Translations under genes and position numbers: made by a program
Origin: Exophiala sp. HKRS030
Taxonomy: Eukaryota > Ascomycota > Eurotiomycetes > Chaetothyriales > Herpotrichiellaceae
DNA: 64,000 bases
Reading direction: 5' to 3'
Assembly: GCA_023897205.1 (NCBI GenBank)
Contig: JAHWDD010000005.1
Location: 3,472,001-3,536,000, forward strand
Shown here: piece after piece, positions 1 through 11,565 of the stretch
How positions within the stretch are numbered: the stretch's first letter is position 1
Layout: each line of letters begins with the position of its first letter
The notes under the pieces: generated by a model
Database searches by the model: none
What the model was told of the DNA's origin: nothing
The model's input: only the letters and a program-made list of their open reading frames with translations

Positions 1-281
1 TCTACTCAAGATCAACTTCACTATTCCAGGCAACGGCTATTCATTCTCAACGTCGGCTCCCTACCACTTGTGGGAATTATCCTTGGAACTCGCCGATCTT
101 GTCCAGAATTGATTCCTGCAACCTAACTCTCAGACGGCCACCTGTCCTCGATAGAACGATCCGCAATCGACGCAGGCGTCGACAATTACGTTGGGTCTTT
201 ATATACTTGAGCCACTCCTTGAATATTTCTTCTTTCGCTGTTCGAAAAAATAATCTTGAGCATTCCAGCCTAGCCTTCATT

Positions 282-2850
282 ATGTCCTTCCTAAATAGAA
301 ACAACCTCTTTGGTGGTGCTGGTCAACAGCCGCAACAGCCCCACGAGAATCATATGGGCAGCAGCCTTCACCACAAAGACGTCCTCCCGGTGGTGGTGGA
401 TATGGTGGCACTCCTGGTCCTTACGACACTCCTATGGGTGGATACGATAATAATCGGAATCAAGGTTATGGTGGTAGTCCAGGTCTTCCTTCAAGGAATG
501 CCCCTCCTCGACAGCAAGGTCATCAGAATAGCGGGAGTCGCGGAAGTCACGGTCCGGCGCTCATATTGCAGCCCACGAAAAGCCCAGATAATACTTACAC
601 CTTTCGAAACCTCGTGGCTGTATCCACACAAGATCTGCCGCATTCAAGAGATGGCACAGACATCTTCCTTCTCATCAATCACCTCTACGTAGTTTCAGCA
701 CGACCATTGGACAACTTTCCTCGAGGCATGATCGGATTGAGCGAACCACAAAGATCTTGGATGGGAGTGGCTTTGACTGATCAACTCACGGCAGAACCAT
801 TTGATGCATTTAGTAGGGGCAATTCGGCCTACATTGGCTCAATGGATGTTGAGATTGGTTTCGCCAGTACCAGGAAAATCGTAGACACTCCATATGATCA
901 AGACGATCTAGCAAAGGAGGTTACCAGAGTATGTGTATTCTCGAGCTTACGTGTGCCGTGACTGACTCCTGCGTGATAGATTTTCAACAGCCAGATGTTC
1001 GCTCCCACCCAGAGGTTCCTCATGGACCTCAAGAGCATCCCATTGAACTTGGTGGTCAAAACAGTCCAGTTAGCAGAACTCAGTGAAAAGGCGGGCGGTG
1101 CTGCTGCCCCAACCACGACAGATCCTCAAGCCCGAGGCATTCTCACTCCTCAAACTCAAATAAATTTCTTCAAGGACACAAAGACAGCTATAAACCTCAA
1201 GGCTTCATCAAGACGACCTGCCGCCAATTCCATCATTGCACCAGATTTCAAATTTGAAGATATGGGAATTGGCGGTCTTGATTCCGAATTCGCTGTCATT
1301 TTTCGAAGAGCATTTGCCAGTCGTGTCTTTCCTCCTGGTCTAGTGGAAAAGTTGGGCATTCAGCATGTCAAAGGTATTCTACTTTATGGTCCGCCAGGTA
1401 CTGGTAAGACTCTGATTGCTCGCCAAATCGGAAAGATGCTCAATGCTCGGGAGCCAAAGGTCATCAATGGTCCAGAAGTTCTCAATAAGTACGTTGGTCA
1501 ATCAGAAGAAAACATCCGAAAGTTGTTTGCGGACGCCGAAAAGGAGTACAAGGAGAAAGGGGACGAGTCAGGTCTTCACATCATTATCTTCGACGAACTC
1601 GATGCTGTTTGCAAGCAGCGAGGTAGTGGTGCAGGAGGCGGTACAGGTGTTGGAGACAGCGTCGTCAATCAGCTGCTTTCAAAACTTGATGGTGTGGATC
1701 AACTCAATAACATCCTTCTCATTGGGATGACTAACAGGAAGGACATGATTGATGATGCGCTGCTGCGACCTGGTCGCCTGGAACTTCATGTGGAAATCTC
1801 ACTTCCAGATGAACATGGCCGGGTTCAGATTTTGAAGATTCACACTCAGAAAATCAGAAATGAAAAACGCCTAGACCCTGATGTCGATATCAACGACTTG
1901 GCCGCGAAGACCAAGAACTTTTCGGGTGCAGAAATTGGTGGTCTTGTAAGGTCGGCAACCTCATTTGCACTTAATCGGCACGTGAAAGTGGGCACCATGG
2001 CAGGAATCTCAGACGATGTCACTGAGCTGGTCGTCAAACGAGAGGACTTTGAGAGAGCTTTGGAAGAAGTCAAGCCTGCTTTTGGTGTATCTGAAGTCGA
2101 ATTGACTGGATGCCTAAGAGGAGGTATCATCCACTTCTCACCATATGTCAAGGAGGTTTTGGAAGAAGGAAAACTCTTTGTGGAGCAAGTGCGGAATCCG
2201 CAGTCAACACCCTTCTTTTCTGTCTGCTTACACGGACCTCCTGGATCTGGCAAAACTGCGTTGGCTGCAAAGATCGCAATTGACTCTGGCTATCCATTTA
2301 TCAAATTGGTTAGCAACAAAGACACCCTCGAGATGAGCGAGCATCAGAAGATCTCGTATCTCAGTAGGATATTCATGGATGCCCACAAGAGCACGGCGAG
2401 TGCTGTGGTTATTGACGACATCGAGGAGTTTTGTGAATGGACACCTATCGGACCTCGCTTCAGCAACCCTATCCTCAAGACCCTTGTCGCCCTATTGAGA
2501 AAAGAACCTCCCCAGGAAGGAGCCTTCTCATCCTAGTCACCGCTGCAGAAAGGACCACACTACAACAATTAGACTTTTGGCGACATTTTAATGCGGATAT
2601 CCCCATCGCAAATGTTCGAACGTACGATGAACTGGCGTATGTCATGAAGGATTCCAAGGCATTCGCACCCAACGATGTATCTAGAGCAATTGCAGAGATC
2701 AGGGATATTACTCGCAGTGAAGAGGTTGGTGTAGGCATCAAACCTGTCTTGCAGGCTATTGAAACTGCCAAATTTGATACAGATATGGTCTCGAGGTTTG
2801 CTGGCACTTTGTCTAGAGCTATCGCAGAGAGGGGAACGACCTACCGATGA
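282..2850 (+). CDS. sec18: Sec18/NSF vesicular-fusion AAA ATPase (two frameshifts)
   Basis: Hexameric ATPase that disassembles SNARE complexes after membrane fusion in the secretory pathway. The order seen is a Gly/Gln/Pro-rich N-terminus, an NSF N-domain, then D1 with Walker A GPPGTGKT and a FDELDAVCKQRG Walker B region, then D2 with GPPGSGKT and VVIDDIEEF. The start is ATG at 282. One intron, 929-979, has a clean GT..AG and joins T-R to I-F-N-S-Q-M-F. The reading frame breaks twice: at the C4 run 339-342 and at the C4 run 2510-2513. One extra C at each restores 840 codons including the stop, the expected family size. As this gene is essential, I infer sequence errors rather than a pseudogene. 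The family call is very secure; the exact N-terminus is less so. Confidence 0.95.
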
Positions 2851-4019
2851 ACACAGCCTCATAGTCAGAAATATCTCTTTTTGAATACAGTCTCTTCGGT
2901 AGTTTCTGCCTGATGGCCGACACAGACCTGATGACCTAGAAGAGAATTGAACTGATGCACAGGATCAGTCCCTCCTGTATCTTCTTGGTCGATCTAACTA
3001 GAGCGCTCTTATTCTCCTCTGTCGTGCACTGCTCAGGTGCACGATTCCATATGCCTCTGGTCTTGAAAGCGCTCCTTACACAACAAGGGCGTCAGTGCGA
3101 AGAGATCTTGTCTCATGAGGACGAGGACGAGGACGACCCCAACGAAGCTATAGCGCACATCCGACTTCGCCTCTATGTCTATGTGCATACTCCCATGAAA
3201 GCCTCACAGCTATGGTGATGTACACTCAATTCACGTTATTCTCCGTTTTCAACCAGCTTATCTCCATGAATTCTAGCTACGAACAAGACTTCCTGTCGAA
3301 GATTACACCAAAGTTTCTCCAAACGATTGGATCGATGCCTTTATCCTCGCGAATCTGGTGTTATAATTTGCGCCTCTTTTCAGGGGGAAAGCGATATCAT
3401 AGCCCGGCAATCATGTCAGATGACCTTCATGCGAAGGAGTGAAGTGCCTGGACATTTGCTGTGACAATGTTGGGTGCTACAGCTCGAGAGACGCTGTGAC
3501 TTTGTGCTCTCTGCGATTGTACCCACATGCACCTTTCACCATCGGCCTCATGGAAAGTCCGAGAGCGATGTGAAAGCCACAATATCCACGTTTCGTGTTT
3601 TACGATATGATCAATCCCTGATCAATCATTGATCTATATCGAAAAATCATGCGTAGCAGGAGAGTTGGACAAACTTCCCGTTTTATGCAGCAATCTTGTT
3701 TAATTTTCCGATTATTTCCAGCAAAAGAATCCTCCTCGTCGCAATAAATTACAAAGTTATCCCAGAATATTCACTGAGCTCTGCATCCTGTGATATCGTC
3801 CTCCTCCATCCAGTCACTCACTCATCACGATGAGTGACGAGGTAGGCACTCGAGGAAAATGTTTTTCCTTCCACTTCAGTCCCTCTGAGGGACAATCTCC
3901 ATTTCAGTTGGATTTGTATCTCCAGTCCAAGACACCTGGCTTCATTCGAACAAGAACAACTTTACGAACGTTGACGCCTGCACGACTATTACAAACGAAA
4001 AGACTTGCTTGCCACAAAT
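2851..4019. other. Intergenic region, no gene recognised
   Basis: About 1.2 kb between sec18 and the F-box gene. Short open frames at 2955-3218 and 3212-3442 look like chance frames. A perfect palindrome with 7-bp arms (GATCAAT / ATTGATC) lies at 3620-3634. An ATG at 3830 followed by a possible GT donor at 3842 could be an upstream non-coding exon or uORF of the next gene, but a stop at 3972 separates it from that gene's frame. Confidence 0.5.
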
Positions 4020-5422
4020 ATGCCAAATCTCACCGACTTAGCGCCTGAGGTGCTCGCAATGTGCGCAAGCTATCTTGCCCTCCAGATCTCAAGAACCTGA
4101 TGCTTGTCTCAAAACAATTCAACATGAACCTACAATCCGAAATGTATAGAAATATATGCCTTCCTTGGAAGAGCTACAACAAGCAAGTGAAGCCTGGGTA
4201 TATTGCCACCTGGCGTGAGCGCGATATATTGACCCACGCCAAATATCCTCATAATCTTGCCACAAGATTGCTGAAAAGACCGAACTTGGCCATGAAAGTT
4301 CGTTCCCTATGGATCGAGATCGAAGCCTGCAAAATGTGCAAGAGAGCACAGGGTCATAACAACTTCCATGCCGGAGAACATTGTACGCAGTTACGCAAGC
4401 TATTCAGCAATTTAGTCGGCCTCAAGCACCTAGGTCTTCATGACTGGAAAGCTTATCACAGCCGAGACAATTTTTCCCACCTCGTGGAGTGTCTGAAACT
4501 TGTATCCCCTGCAGTAAAGCAAAAGCTGCTGTCACTCCACATCGTTGACCAAGTGTGCGCTGAAGCCTATGATGGACGTGGGACTTTAGATGTACTAATT
4601 TTGCAAGATCTGCTCACCTCTTCGAGCATCAAACGTCTGCATCTGCAACATGTTCACTTAGCCAGAATGGCTGGTGTCATGGCTCTTCCTTCAATGGCAG
4701 GATTGAGAACGCTCATCTTGCACGACTGCTCCATATCCCCAACGACTCTGCTAAGCCTTTCAAAATCAGCTACAGAACTTCACACATTTGGTTACACCGA
4801 TGATATTTATGCCTCGGACTGCCATGATACTTCCCTTGCTGCCCTTGCTGAAAGCATCGAACCTTGGGCTAAGACCCTTATCGAGCTGCGGCTGCTCCAT
4901 AGCAATAAAACTTCGGACAAGACCACAATCAAGTCACTCACTTTCATGACAGCCCTGAAGCGCATCTCCATCAACCCTGCGAATCTTTTAGGCAGACAGC
5001 ATTGCGATATAGACAGACCTTGCCCAGGTCCGGGAGAACTCATGGAGATTATCCAGTTCTCTCAGCTTTCTCAAAAGCTTCCCACTGGCCTCGAGGAAAT
5101 TAAACTGATCGTTGACCACGATCAAAGCCGACGTATTAAGGACTACAAAAAGAGTCTCGTCAAGAGCATTGTCGATAATAAGGCTAGATTTCCGCATCTG
5201 CGAGCTATCACTTTGGTCGAGAATACCGCTACCGACGGGCGCCGGTGCAGTACTGGCAAATGCTACCCGCGTATGCGTGCCAACAATGCACGGGGACTTG
5301 CATCCGTCAAAACAGAGTTTGAGCCAGGACAACCATGGCGTAAATGCAAGGAACTGGATATCTCACTGAAGTTTGAAAGAGTTCATGAGAGCAAGCGTGG
5401 ACGGGGTTTGGGGTTTGAATAG
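4020..5422 (+). CDS. F-box / leucine-rich-repeat-like protein (one frameshift)
   Basis: Probable SCF-type substrate adaptor. From ATG 4020 the protein opens with a short F-box-like segment (LTDLAPEVLAMCASYLA, then PPDLKNLMLVSKQFN), followed by a long region rich in leucine-spaced segments such as LKHLGLHDW, IKRLHLQHVHL and LRTLILHDCSI, as in fungal F-box proteins. The frame breaks in the CCC run 4078-4080. One extra C joins the two parts into 468 codons including the stop. Without that repair, annotation would start downstream and lose the F-box. The ligand is unknown. The protein is Cys/His-containing near residue 105 (CKMCKRAQGH). The F-box itself is short and degenerate, so the class is likely but not certain. 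Confidence 0.72.
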
Positions 5423-6902
5423 TTGGCAATTGATGTATGATTGTCAAGATTGGGTTTTCTGAAGTTTGGCAAAAGAAGGAATGCATAGAAAGACTCACTG
5501 CAATAGAGTCTACGCAGAGCGAAGTACACAAGTAAAGTGAGCACGACAAGTTTGAGCATGATTGTTGATGCTCAAGAACTCAGTGTGCCCGTGCCTATAT
5601 TGGCAATTGATTTGAGGTCTTTTTCCAGTTATGTATTTTAGACAATGCTTCTCCTTACCCTTAACGGGAAGTCAAGTCACAGATCCGAGAATTTCACATT
5701 CAGTTACTAAGAAGACCGTTATCTAATGCTTGCTGCCTCATCCGTGCCCGAAAGGTTCGCATATTCCTGCACGCTCACTTCAGCTCGCAAATATCTGAAA
5801 AAGACAATACGAAAACGCCGGCGAATGCCGCCATACTACTAAGGAACAGATCAGCCGGTGACTCTGATACAACCCATTCGCCTAAACGCCCGGATAACAT
5901 CTCCTTGGCAAGACACGGCTTACCAATGCTCAGCTCTTGAGCACCGCGATAGCCCGTGGTGAAAGTCAGAAACTGGTGTGTTTTCCCACTTCCGAAGCTC
6001 CACGAAGCGTCTCAATGCGTGTAGATCTGGACGTGGGACAATCGACGGGAGCCGCGGTGGCCCGAACCTTGGTGGTCAATCTAGTACAAGGGAAAACTGC
6101 TACGGTAGACATCACCACGGCCTCGGTCCGTGAGCATCGTCTATCGACAAGTCCATGTTCCGGTATTCCCACACCAAGAGCAGCTTAGGCACACCGGAAC
6201 TACTGCCGCAACGGCCTGATCATGGGCAATTGCTGGGCGCGAGGTGAAAGAGATCGGGCACACAAGCGAGAAACATGGTTCCCTTCCGCCTGTTCGAGCC
6301 GCTTGCAAATGGCGTGCTTGAAAGCCTATGCAAGTATGGGCTTTCACTGAGTGAGACCCACTGTCGCAGATGAGGGTCTGGATCTGATTTCCTTTTCCTT
6401 CACTGTACGAAGACGGATTGCACCTTGCTTGGACTTTGCCACAAAGCTTTAGCGAAACCTTGGCTTTTCGAGCTTCGGGGCGGTATGGGGACTCGCAGAG
6501 GTGGTTGGCAAAGGAACAGTCTGGGACGTTTGCGGGTTCTAGGAGGAAGGCAGGAAGGTGATGAAACCACCGATTTTGCTACGATGCGTCGACAAGTGCA
6601 TTGCGAAGCCAAGATTCAAGCGATCGCCTACATTTTAGGTGCAGGATTAGACCAGGATCGGCTATTGAAGAACGGGTTATGACACGGCTTGGTTGTTCTG
6701 TACTATGTACTCGAGTTCGAGACAAATCACTTCAGGGGGATATTTGTGATCGCCGCGCAAGGGCCAGTCAAACCCAGCTTGGTGATATTCTGGGGCTGAT
6801 TTCAGGTTGTCTGGGACTCAGATCATTCTACCGTCAGGGCTAGGAAGAAATGGTCTCCGCAGACCAGATCCGACCCATCCAGAGGTTGTAGATCTGTGCA
6901 GT
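5423..6902. other. Intergenic region, no gene recognised
   Basis: About 1.5 kb between the convergent F-box gene and Dal5-type permease. Open frames at 5937-6188, 6425-6682 and 6601-6843 overlap each other on both strands, lack recognisable motifs and look like chance frames. I see no transposon ends. Confidence 0.5.
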
Positions 6903-9155
6903 TCAAAGCTCGACGGCCTTGACGCCGTAGGGAGTTCTCTTCTCATCGACATGCTCATCTCCATTGAGGCTGGATGGCGTTGACGATTCTTCTACAGGAG
7001 TTGCGGCTTCAACACCAGTGTTGCCAGCCTTGCGCTTCTTCTCTCGATGTGCCAGGATGGCAATTGTGGAGAAGACAATGACATTAAGGCCGGTAACAAC
7101 TGCGGCGCCGCGGTTGCCGGGCGTCACTAAATAGTGGCAGCAGTCAGTAAATATGGACCTCGGAAGTAGTAGAGCAGGCCAGGGGAAGACAAACCATTTG
7201 GTTGGTGAATCTGTTGGAACCATACTAGAGGAATCCAGGCTGCGAATGTGACTGGAGATTCACACGTTAGCACGCTTGCAGTCCAGGCAGGATAGAAGAG
7301 TGATTTAATTTGACTAACATTGAAGGGTGTTCATAGCGGCCGCGGTGAATGCTCTTTGTTCGGCGTTGTCAGAAATCAATTCTGCCATCCATCTGCTCGG
7401 CTTGTCAGTTGCCTGGAACGATATTGATTTGCGCCAGAGATATTATACGTACGCCATGGTCAAGGGAACGCAACTTGGGCCGATATTGGACACGATATAA
7501 AGTGGTGCTCGGTGAGAGAACGGACCAAAGACCGGGGTGACGACAAGCAAGGTGAAGATGACGATGGCGACGAGGTTGGAAAAGATGATGACTGGCCATC
7601 GTCGTCCTCGTAGTGGACCATCAGAAATCCAGACAGCCAGAAGAGAGTAGGTGGCCGTGAAAGCATTTCCAATCGTAGGATATTCGTTCTGGAAGAAAAA
7701 GGATCCAATTAGTTGAGCTCTCTGCGTACGGGAAATTGTTTAGGGAAGATCCTACTATCTGTGCAACGGTATAGACTAGTGGTTGTCCCTTCTTGTTGTG
7801 GGCTTTCAACCAGAAGACAAACGAAGTGAATGGCTGAGTGCAAAATGCTTGCTGGGCTATAGGAGGAAAGGCTGTCAGTATTCCATTATTCTCGAATCTC
7901 GAATAGGCTTACTGAAGATGAGAGTAAATAGGATAGTCTTCCAGCTGGTGAGATAGCCGAGAATGACTTTCGCAGTATAAGGTTTGCCTTCAGCCGCACG
8001 GCCAGCTTTCGCCATTCTCTCTCTAGCGATTTCGATTTCCTAGGAGGTACGTATTAGTTGACTGAAAATAACGCACCAGACCCGAGGGTACTCACGCGCT
8101 CAGTGAAAACCCAGTTGGGTCGCGCAGTGCCAGGTGTATCTGGTAGACAGAAGAATGCAAGAAGAGCGACTGGGAAGGAGATGACACCGTTGATGACTAG
8201 AATCAGCGTGTTAGAATAGAGGCACTGAACAATAGCGTAGCTCGATGGTGACTCACTAAACAGCCATCTCCACCCAGGAAGGCCTGCATGTCCGTTGAGT
8301 CCATTGTAGATTCCAGCTTGTAGAAAACCACTGAAGATTGGTGCGATTGACACTGCCGACTGGAGGATACCATTGCGCTTGCCGAGTTCACCTAGGTAAG
8401 ATGTAAGCGGCACGATATATCGATGGACTGGACAAGAACATACGCTTGTTGTACCAGCTGCCGAGGATATAGTATAGAGCTGGCCAATAGCCTGCTTCGA
8501 ACAATCCAACCACGAATCTGAGGCCAAGAAGAGCTTGATAGGATTGTGCACCGGCAAGGGCAAAAGTGAAGACCGTCCATCCTAGTTCAAGGAAAGGAAT
8601 CCAAACTAGACGGAGTGGTCAGTAGGCATATACATGATTGGTAACCAAAGTCCCCAAATCGGTACTTACTATGAGCCCGAACTCGGGTCAAAATGAAATT
8701 GGATGGCTAAAGCGGGTTAGAAATGGCATCGAGGAATGGCCATAAAACGTACCCATTGCCCAATGATGTAACCGATCGTCCATGAAACGACAATCCAATT
8801 GTACTGGTTTCCATACAAGTTAAGGTCTTCCTTCATGCCAGAGACGAATGCATTGGTGAGATTTGAAGTGTCAATCTGCATTTTAGCGATTAGATTTTCC
8901 CATCTTTGACCGAGCCAAGGTATCATACCCATTTGATCAGCATCCCAAGAGTCCCAAAAGACAACAGCGTGAGATCCAGCTAGTAGACGAATCAATGTCA
9001 GACAAGGAACACTTTGAATCTCCAAGCTTGACAGCATCACCGACCTTCAACAAGAACCACCTCTCCTCCTTAGGAAGGTCTGCGGTGTCCCATAGCCATC
9101 CTTTCCACGTGCTTTTTGGCAATTGATCAGCCACGGCGATCTCTTTTTCAGCCAT
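6903..9155 (-). CDS. Dal5-family MFS permease (allantoate/pantothenate type)
   Basis: Plasma-membrane anion:proton symporter of the Dal5/Tna1/Liz1 group, importing small organic acids such as allantoate, nicotinate or pantothenate; the substrate cannot be read from sequence. ATG is at 9155. Exon 1 (9155-9045) ends KEERWFLLK, then LDLTLLSFGTLGMLIKW, then IDTSNLTNAFVSGMKEDL. Later exons give LGLRFVVGLFEAGYWPAL, GKRNGILQSAVSIAPIFSGF, a WRWLF helix and FFCLPDTPGTARPNWVF, all family hallmarks, in a 12-helix MFS fold. The hydrophilic tail ends at the stop 6903. The gene is split by many short introns (roughly eight to ten). I saw no frameshift in the exons I joined, but did not resolve every junction in 7.1-8.0 kb. 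Confidence 0.9.
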
Positions 9156-11240
9156 TTCTCAAGCTTTCCAGAGCTAAAATGCACAATTCTGAAACGAAAT
9201 CAAAGCAGCTTTGTGCCAGTACATCTGCCAGAAAGACCTGGGAACCAGCACAGCCATATAGATCTCAGGCTAATGAAGAACTCACGATCTGGCCTCCACA
9301 TTATTTTTTTCGTCATTAGTGGCGTAAGTGATGCTATTCTGCATGAGGATGGAAAAAACAATAGCGCCAGACAGTTCGAACTCGTCCGTCCGGAGTATTC
9401 GCGTCCATTGTGGTAAACATGTCCAGTTCGTTAGAACAGAAGGACAACTTTTCGTGATAACATTGTGCGGCAAATCAGAAGCCCTGGGAGCCCAGGATGA
9501 TTGATAAGGCAGTTCCGGTGGAGCCAGGCCTGGGCCCTCGAAGCATATTGATTGCCGACCGAATAGAGGCCAGTATATTCCCATAGCGTGGCCATGGAAA
9601 TTGGCAATCGACGTTGAAAATGACGTGACTGCGACCACGAGACGGCCCAGAAACGCAGTAGCCGAACGTCGAGGAGAATTCGGGAGACGCAACGATGTAT
9701 TCTTGCCGCTGGAAAGAAATCAAGCAATACTGCGCATGCGACAGGGTGGTACAAAGCATCCTCGATTGGACAAAGATGCAGCCTCTTTTGTTTGCGATAG
9801 GAGCAGATTTTGAGGCCACGATGGTTTTGGTAAACCACGTGTTATAAATCGACTTCTGCCCGAGAATCCAGTCAAGCACCTCGCAAGCCAAGGGACTAAC
9901 TAGCCTATCCCTGTTGCCGTCGACGGTTGCCGCTCTTTTTGCTTTCCACGCTTTCTTAGCAGAGCTTATTCCAGCTTCGCATCAATCTTTCTTCTGACAT
10001 ACCTCGTACATCCACCAAGCGTCCACATGCGCGTGCACACCACCTTGGTAGTGCTTAGACGGAGGAAGATTGCTTGGGGAATGGTCAACCCAACGAATAC
10101 CTTCCGAGAATAATCCAGTCCCACATGGGGGATTCCCGCCGCATTAGAATGCCCCAGGTGGGGTTAGTGTTTGTCGTTTGGGTCAAGGTCGATCCCAGGT
10201 CGCATGATGTTACACATCCAAAGCATTCTTGAACATGCAGGTCAAATAGTCGGCCGAGAAAATGGGTTGTGTGCACCGATACGAACCTTGGGTGCTACCA
10301 ATGGTTAATTCCTTGGACTTAGCGACTGGTACTCAGGAAGGCGAGGTGAAGCAACAACGGTGAATACGACGTTGTGCATGTGGCTCCGATATTCGCAATC
10401 AGACCTTCTTTCTGTGTCTCAGCACAAAGGCCCATTCAATACACGATTTTCGAATGGCGCCTCTCTCAGAGGTTTGATCTGATACCATTCTTGAACCCGG
10501 CTGATAGTCCTCAATTCCTCCAGCCTCATCAGAGAGACAGACAGAGCCCAATCATCATGTGGAGCGTTTTTCTCAGGGCGGGGACATAGTCGCCGTCCAT
10601 CAACCTTGTCAAAACACGTTCCACAGCTTCGATCTCAGACAGCTCCGCAGAGAGAGCGGCTTGCTTGTTTACTGACATTACGCTCCGATACTGCTAGCCC
10701 GATAGCTCGTAGACCTCGCCTTCTGGCTATCCTGCGTCACGCACCATACCAAAATCGAGTTAACAGCAAACAAAATTCAGAGCAAGCCAAATCCCTTGTA
10801 TCTATCGAATATGCTTTATGCTACAGTGTTGAAATATCCAATTCCTCACTCTAAGGTGGTCTCACTTCCTTGCAGCCACAATTGTATCCGCCTTGAGCAA
10901 TGTCTCAACTGTCTTGCCATGTGACTACAAAACCCTTATCTGGCTGCAGTTCCTGCGAAAGACCTCAGTAAACGCTGCCGACACGGTATATCCAAGGACC
11001 AGAAATTATCTAGGAAACTCCCTGAATAGGCTCATTCCAAGGACATATCCTTTATCACGAGTTCGTTACCGCGATATCTTTATAACAACATGCTGCTCCT
11101 GAACACGAGCTTGATACCGACGTGAACTTCGCACATAATTCTTTTGCGTTTGGTTTGTCTCTGTTTAACCCCTGCTAGTTATCCCCGGTCTTCCGACGCG
11201 GGTATGGCCTGGACTTTTCATACTGAATGTAGGGAGGATA
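9156..11240. other. Gene-poor spacer, first half
   Basis: Upstream of the Dal5-type permease. Three overlapping minus-strand frames at 9282-9891 have no motif I recognise and no joint reading that makes a family; they may be debris of an old gene or chance. A CACGTG site lies at about 9836. From 10.0 to 11.2 kb I see only short unrelated frames. Confidence 0.4.
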
Positions 11241-11242
11241 TC

Positions 11243-11249
11243 TATAAAA
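11243..11249 (+). promoter_or_regulatory. TATA box with promoter-like context
   Basis: TATAAAA followed by a C/A-rich leader (CCAACAAAAAACACAGCC) typical of fungal transcription starts, 83 nt before the ATG of the small open frame at 11326. Confidence 0.4.
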
Positions 11250-11325
11250 GACTTTCTTACCCAATCGGCCAACGACTGCCCCATCCAACAAAAAACACAG
11301 CCAATACCAAATCTCATTGGTAAGT

Positions 11326-11565
11326 ATGCGCTCGCTTTCATACGGACTCTCTTGCAGAGCAGAGTTGTTTGAGGTATTTCAGAAGATATCGACAGCAGGG
11401 GAGCGTCCTGTGGGTGTCATGTCACTGAACCAAAGCGAAGCTGAGGCAGTTGTTCTTGAGTTCCTCTGCAAAGGCGGGTCGAAGGTGAAAGTAGAACTGG
11501 GATCTCTCGTAATATCGATGTACATCGAATTCAGGGAACTAATCAGCTTTTTCTCCTTCCCCTGA
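11326..11565 (+). CDS. Possible small protein of 79 aa, unknown
   Basis: An ATG-initiated frame of 79 codons (starting MRSLSYGLSCRAELFEVF) lies 83 nt downstream of a TATA box and C/A-rich leader. I recognise no domain, and there is no signal peptide. A GTAAGT sits just before the ATG and a CTTGCAG about 35 nt later, so the ATG could instead lie inside a very short intron; translation would then start at an in-frame ATG near residue 31. An opposing frame (11379-11696, minus) overlaps it. Promoter context is the only positive evidence. Confidence 0.25.
   Translation: MRSLSYGLSCRAELFEVFQKISTAGERPVGVMSLNQSEAEAVVLEFLCKGGSKVKVELGSLVISMYIEFRELISFFSFP

Noticed and set aside
282..2850. sec18 as a pseudogene
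   Set aside because: Two breaks, but both are one-base losses in C4 runs with all AAA motifs intact, the gene is essential, and the same error type affects nine other genes.
9282..9891. Three overlapping minus-strand frames (135-138 aa), considered as a decayed transporter
   Set aside because: No reading of the three frames gave a recognisable motif series; the resemblance to permease helices was too weak to report.
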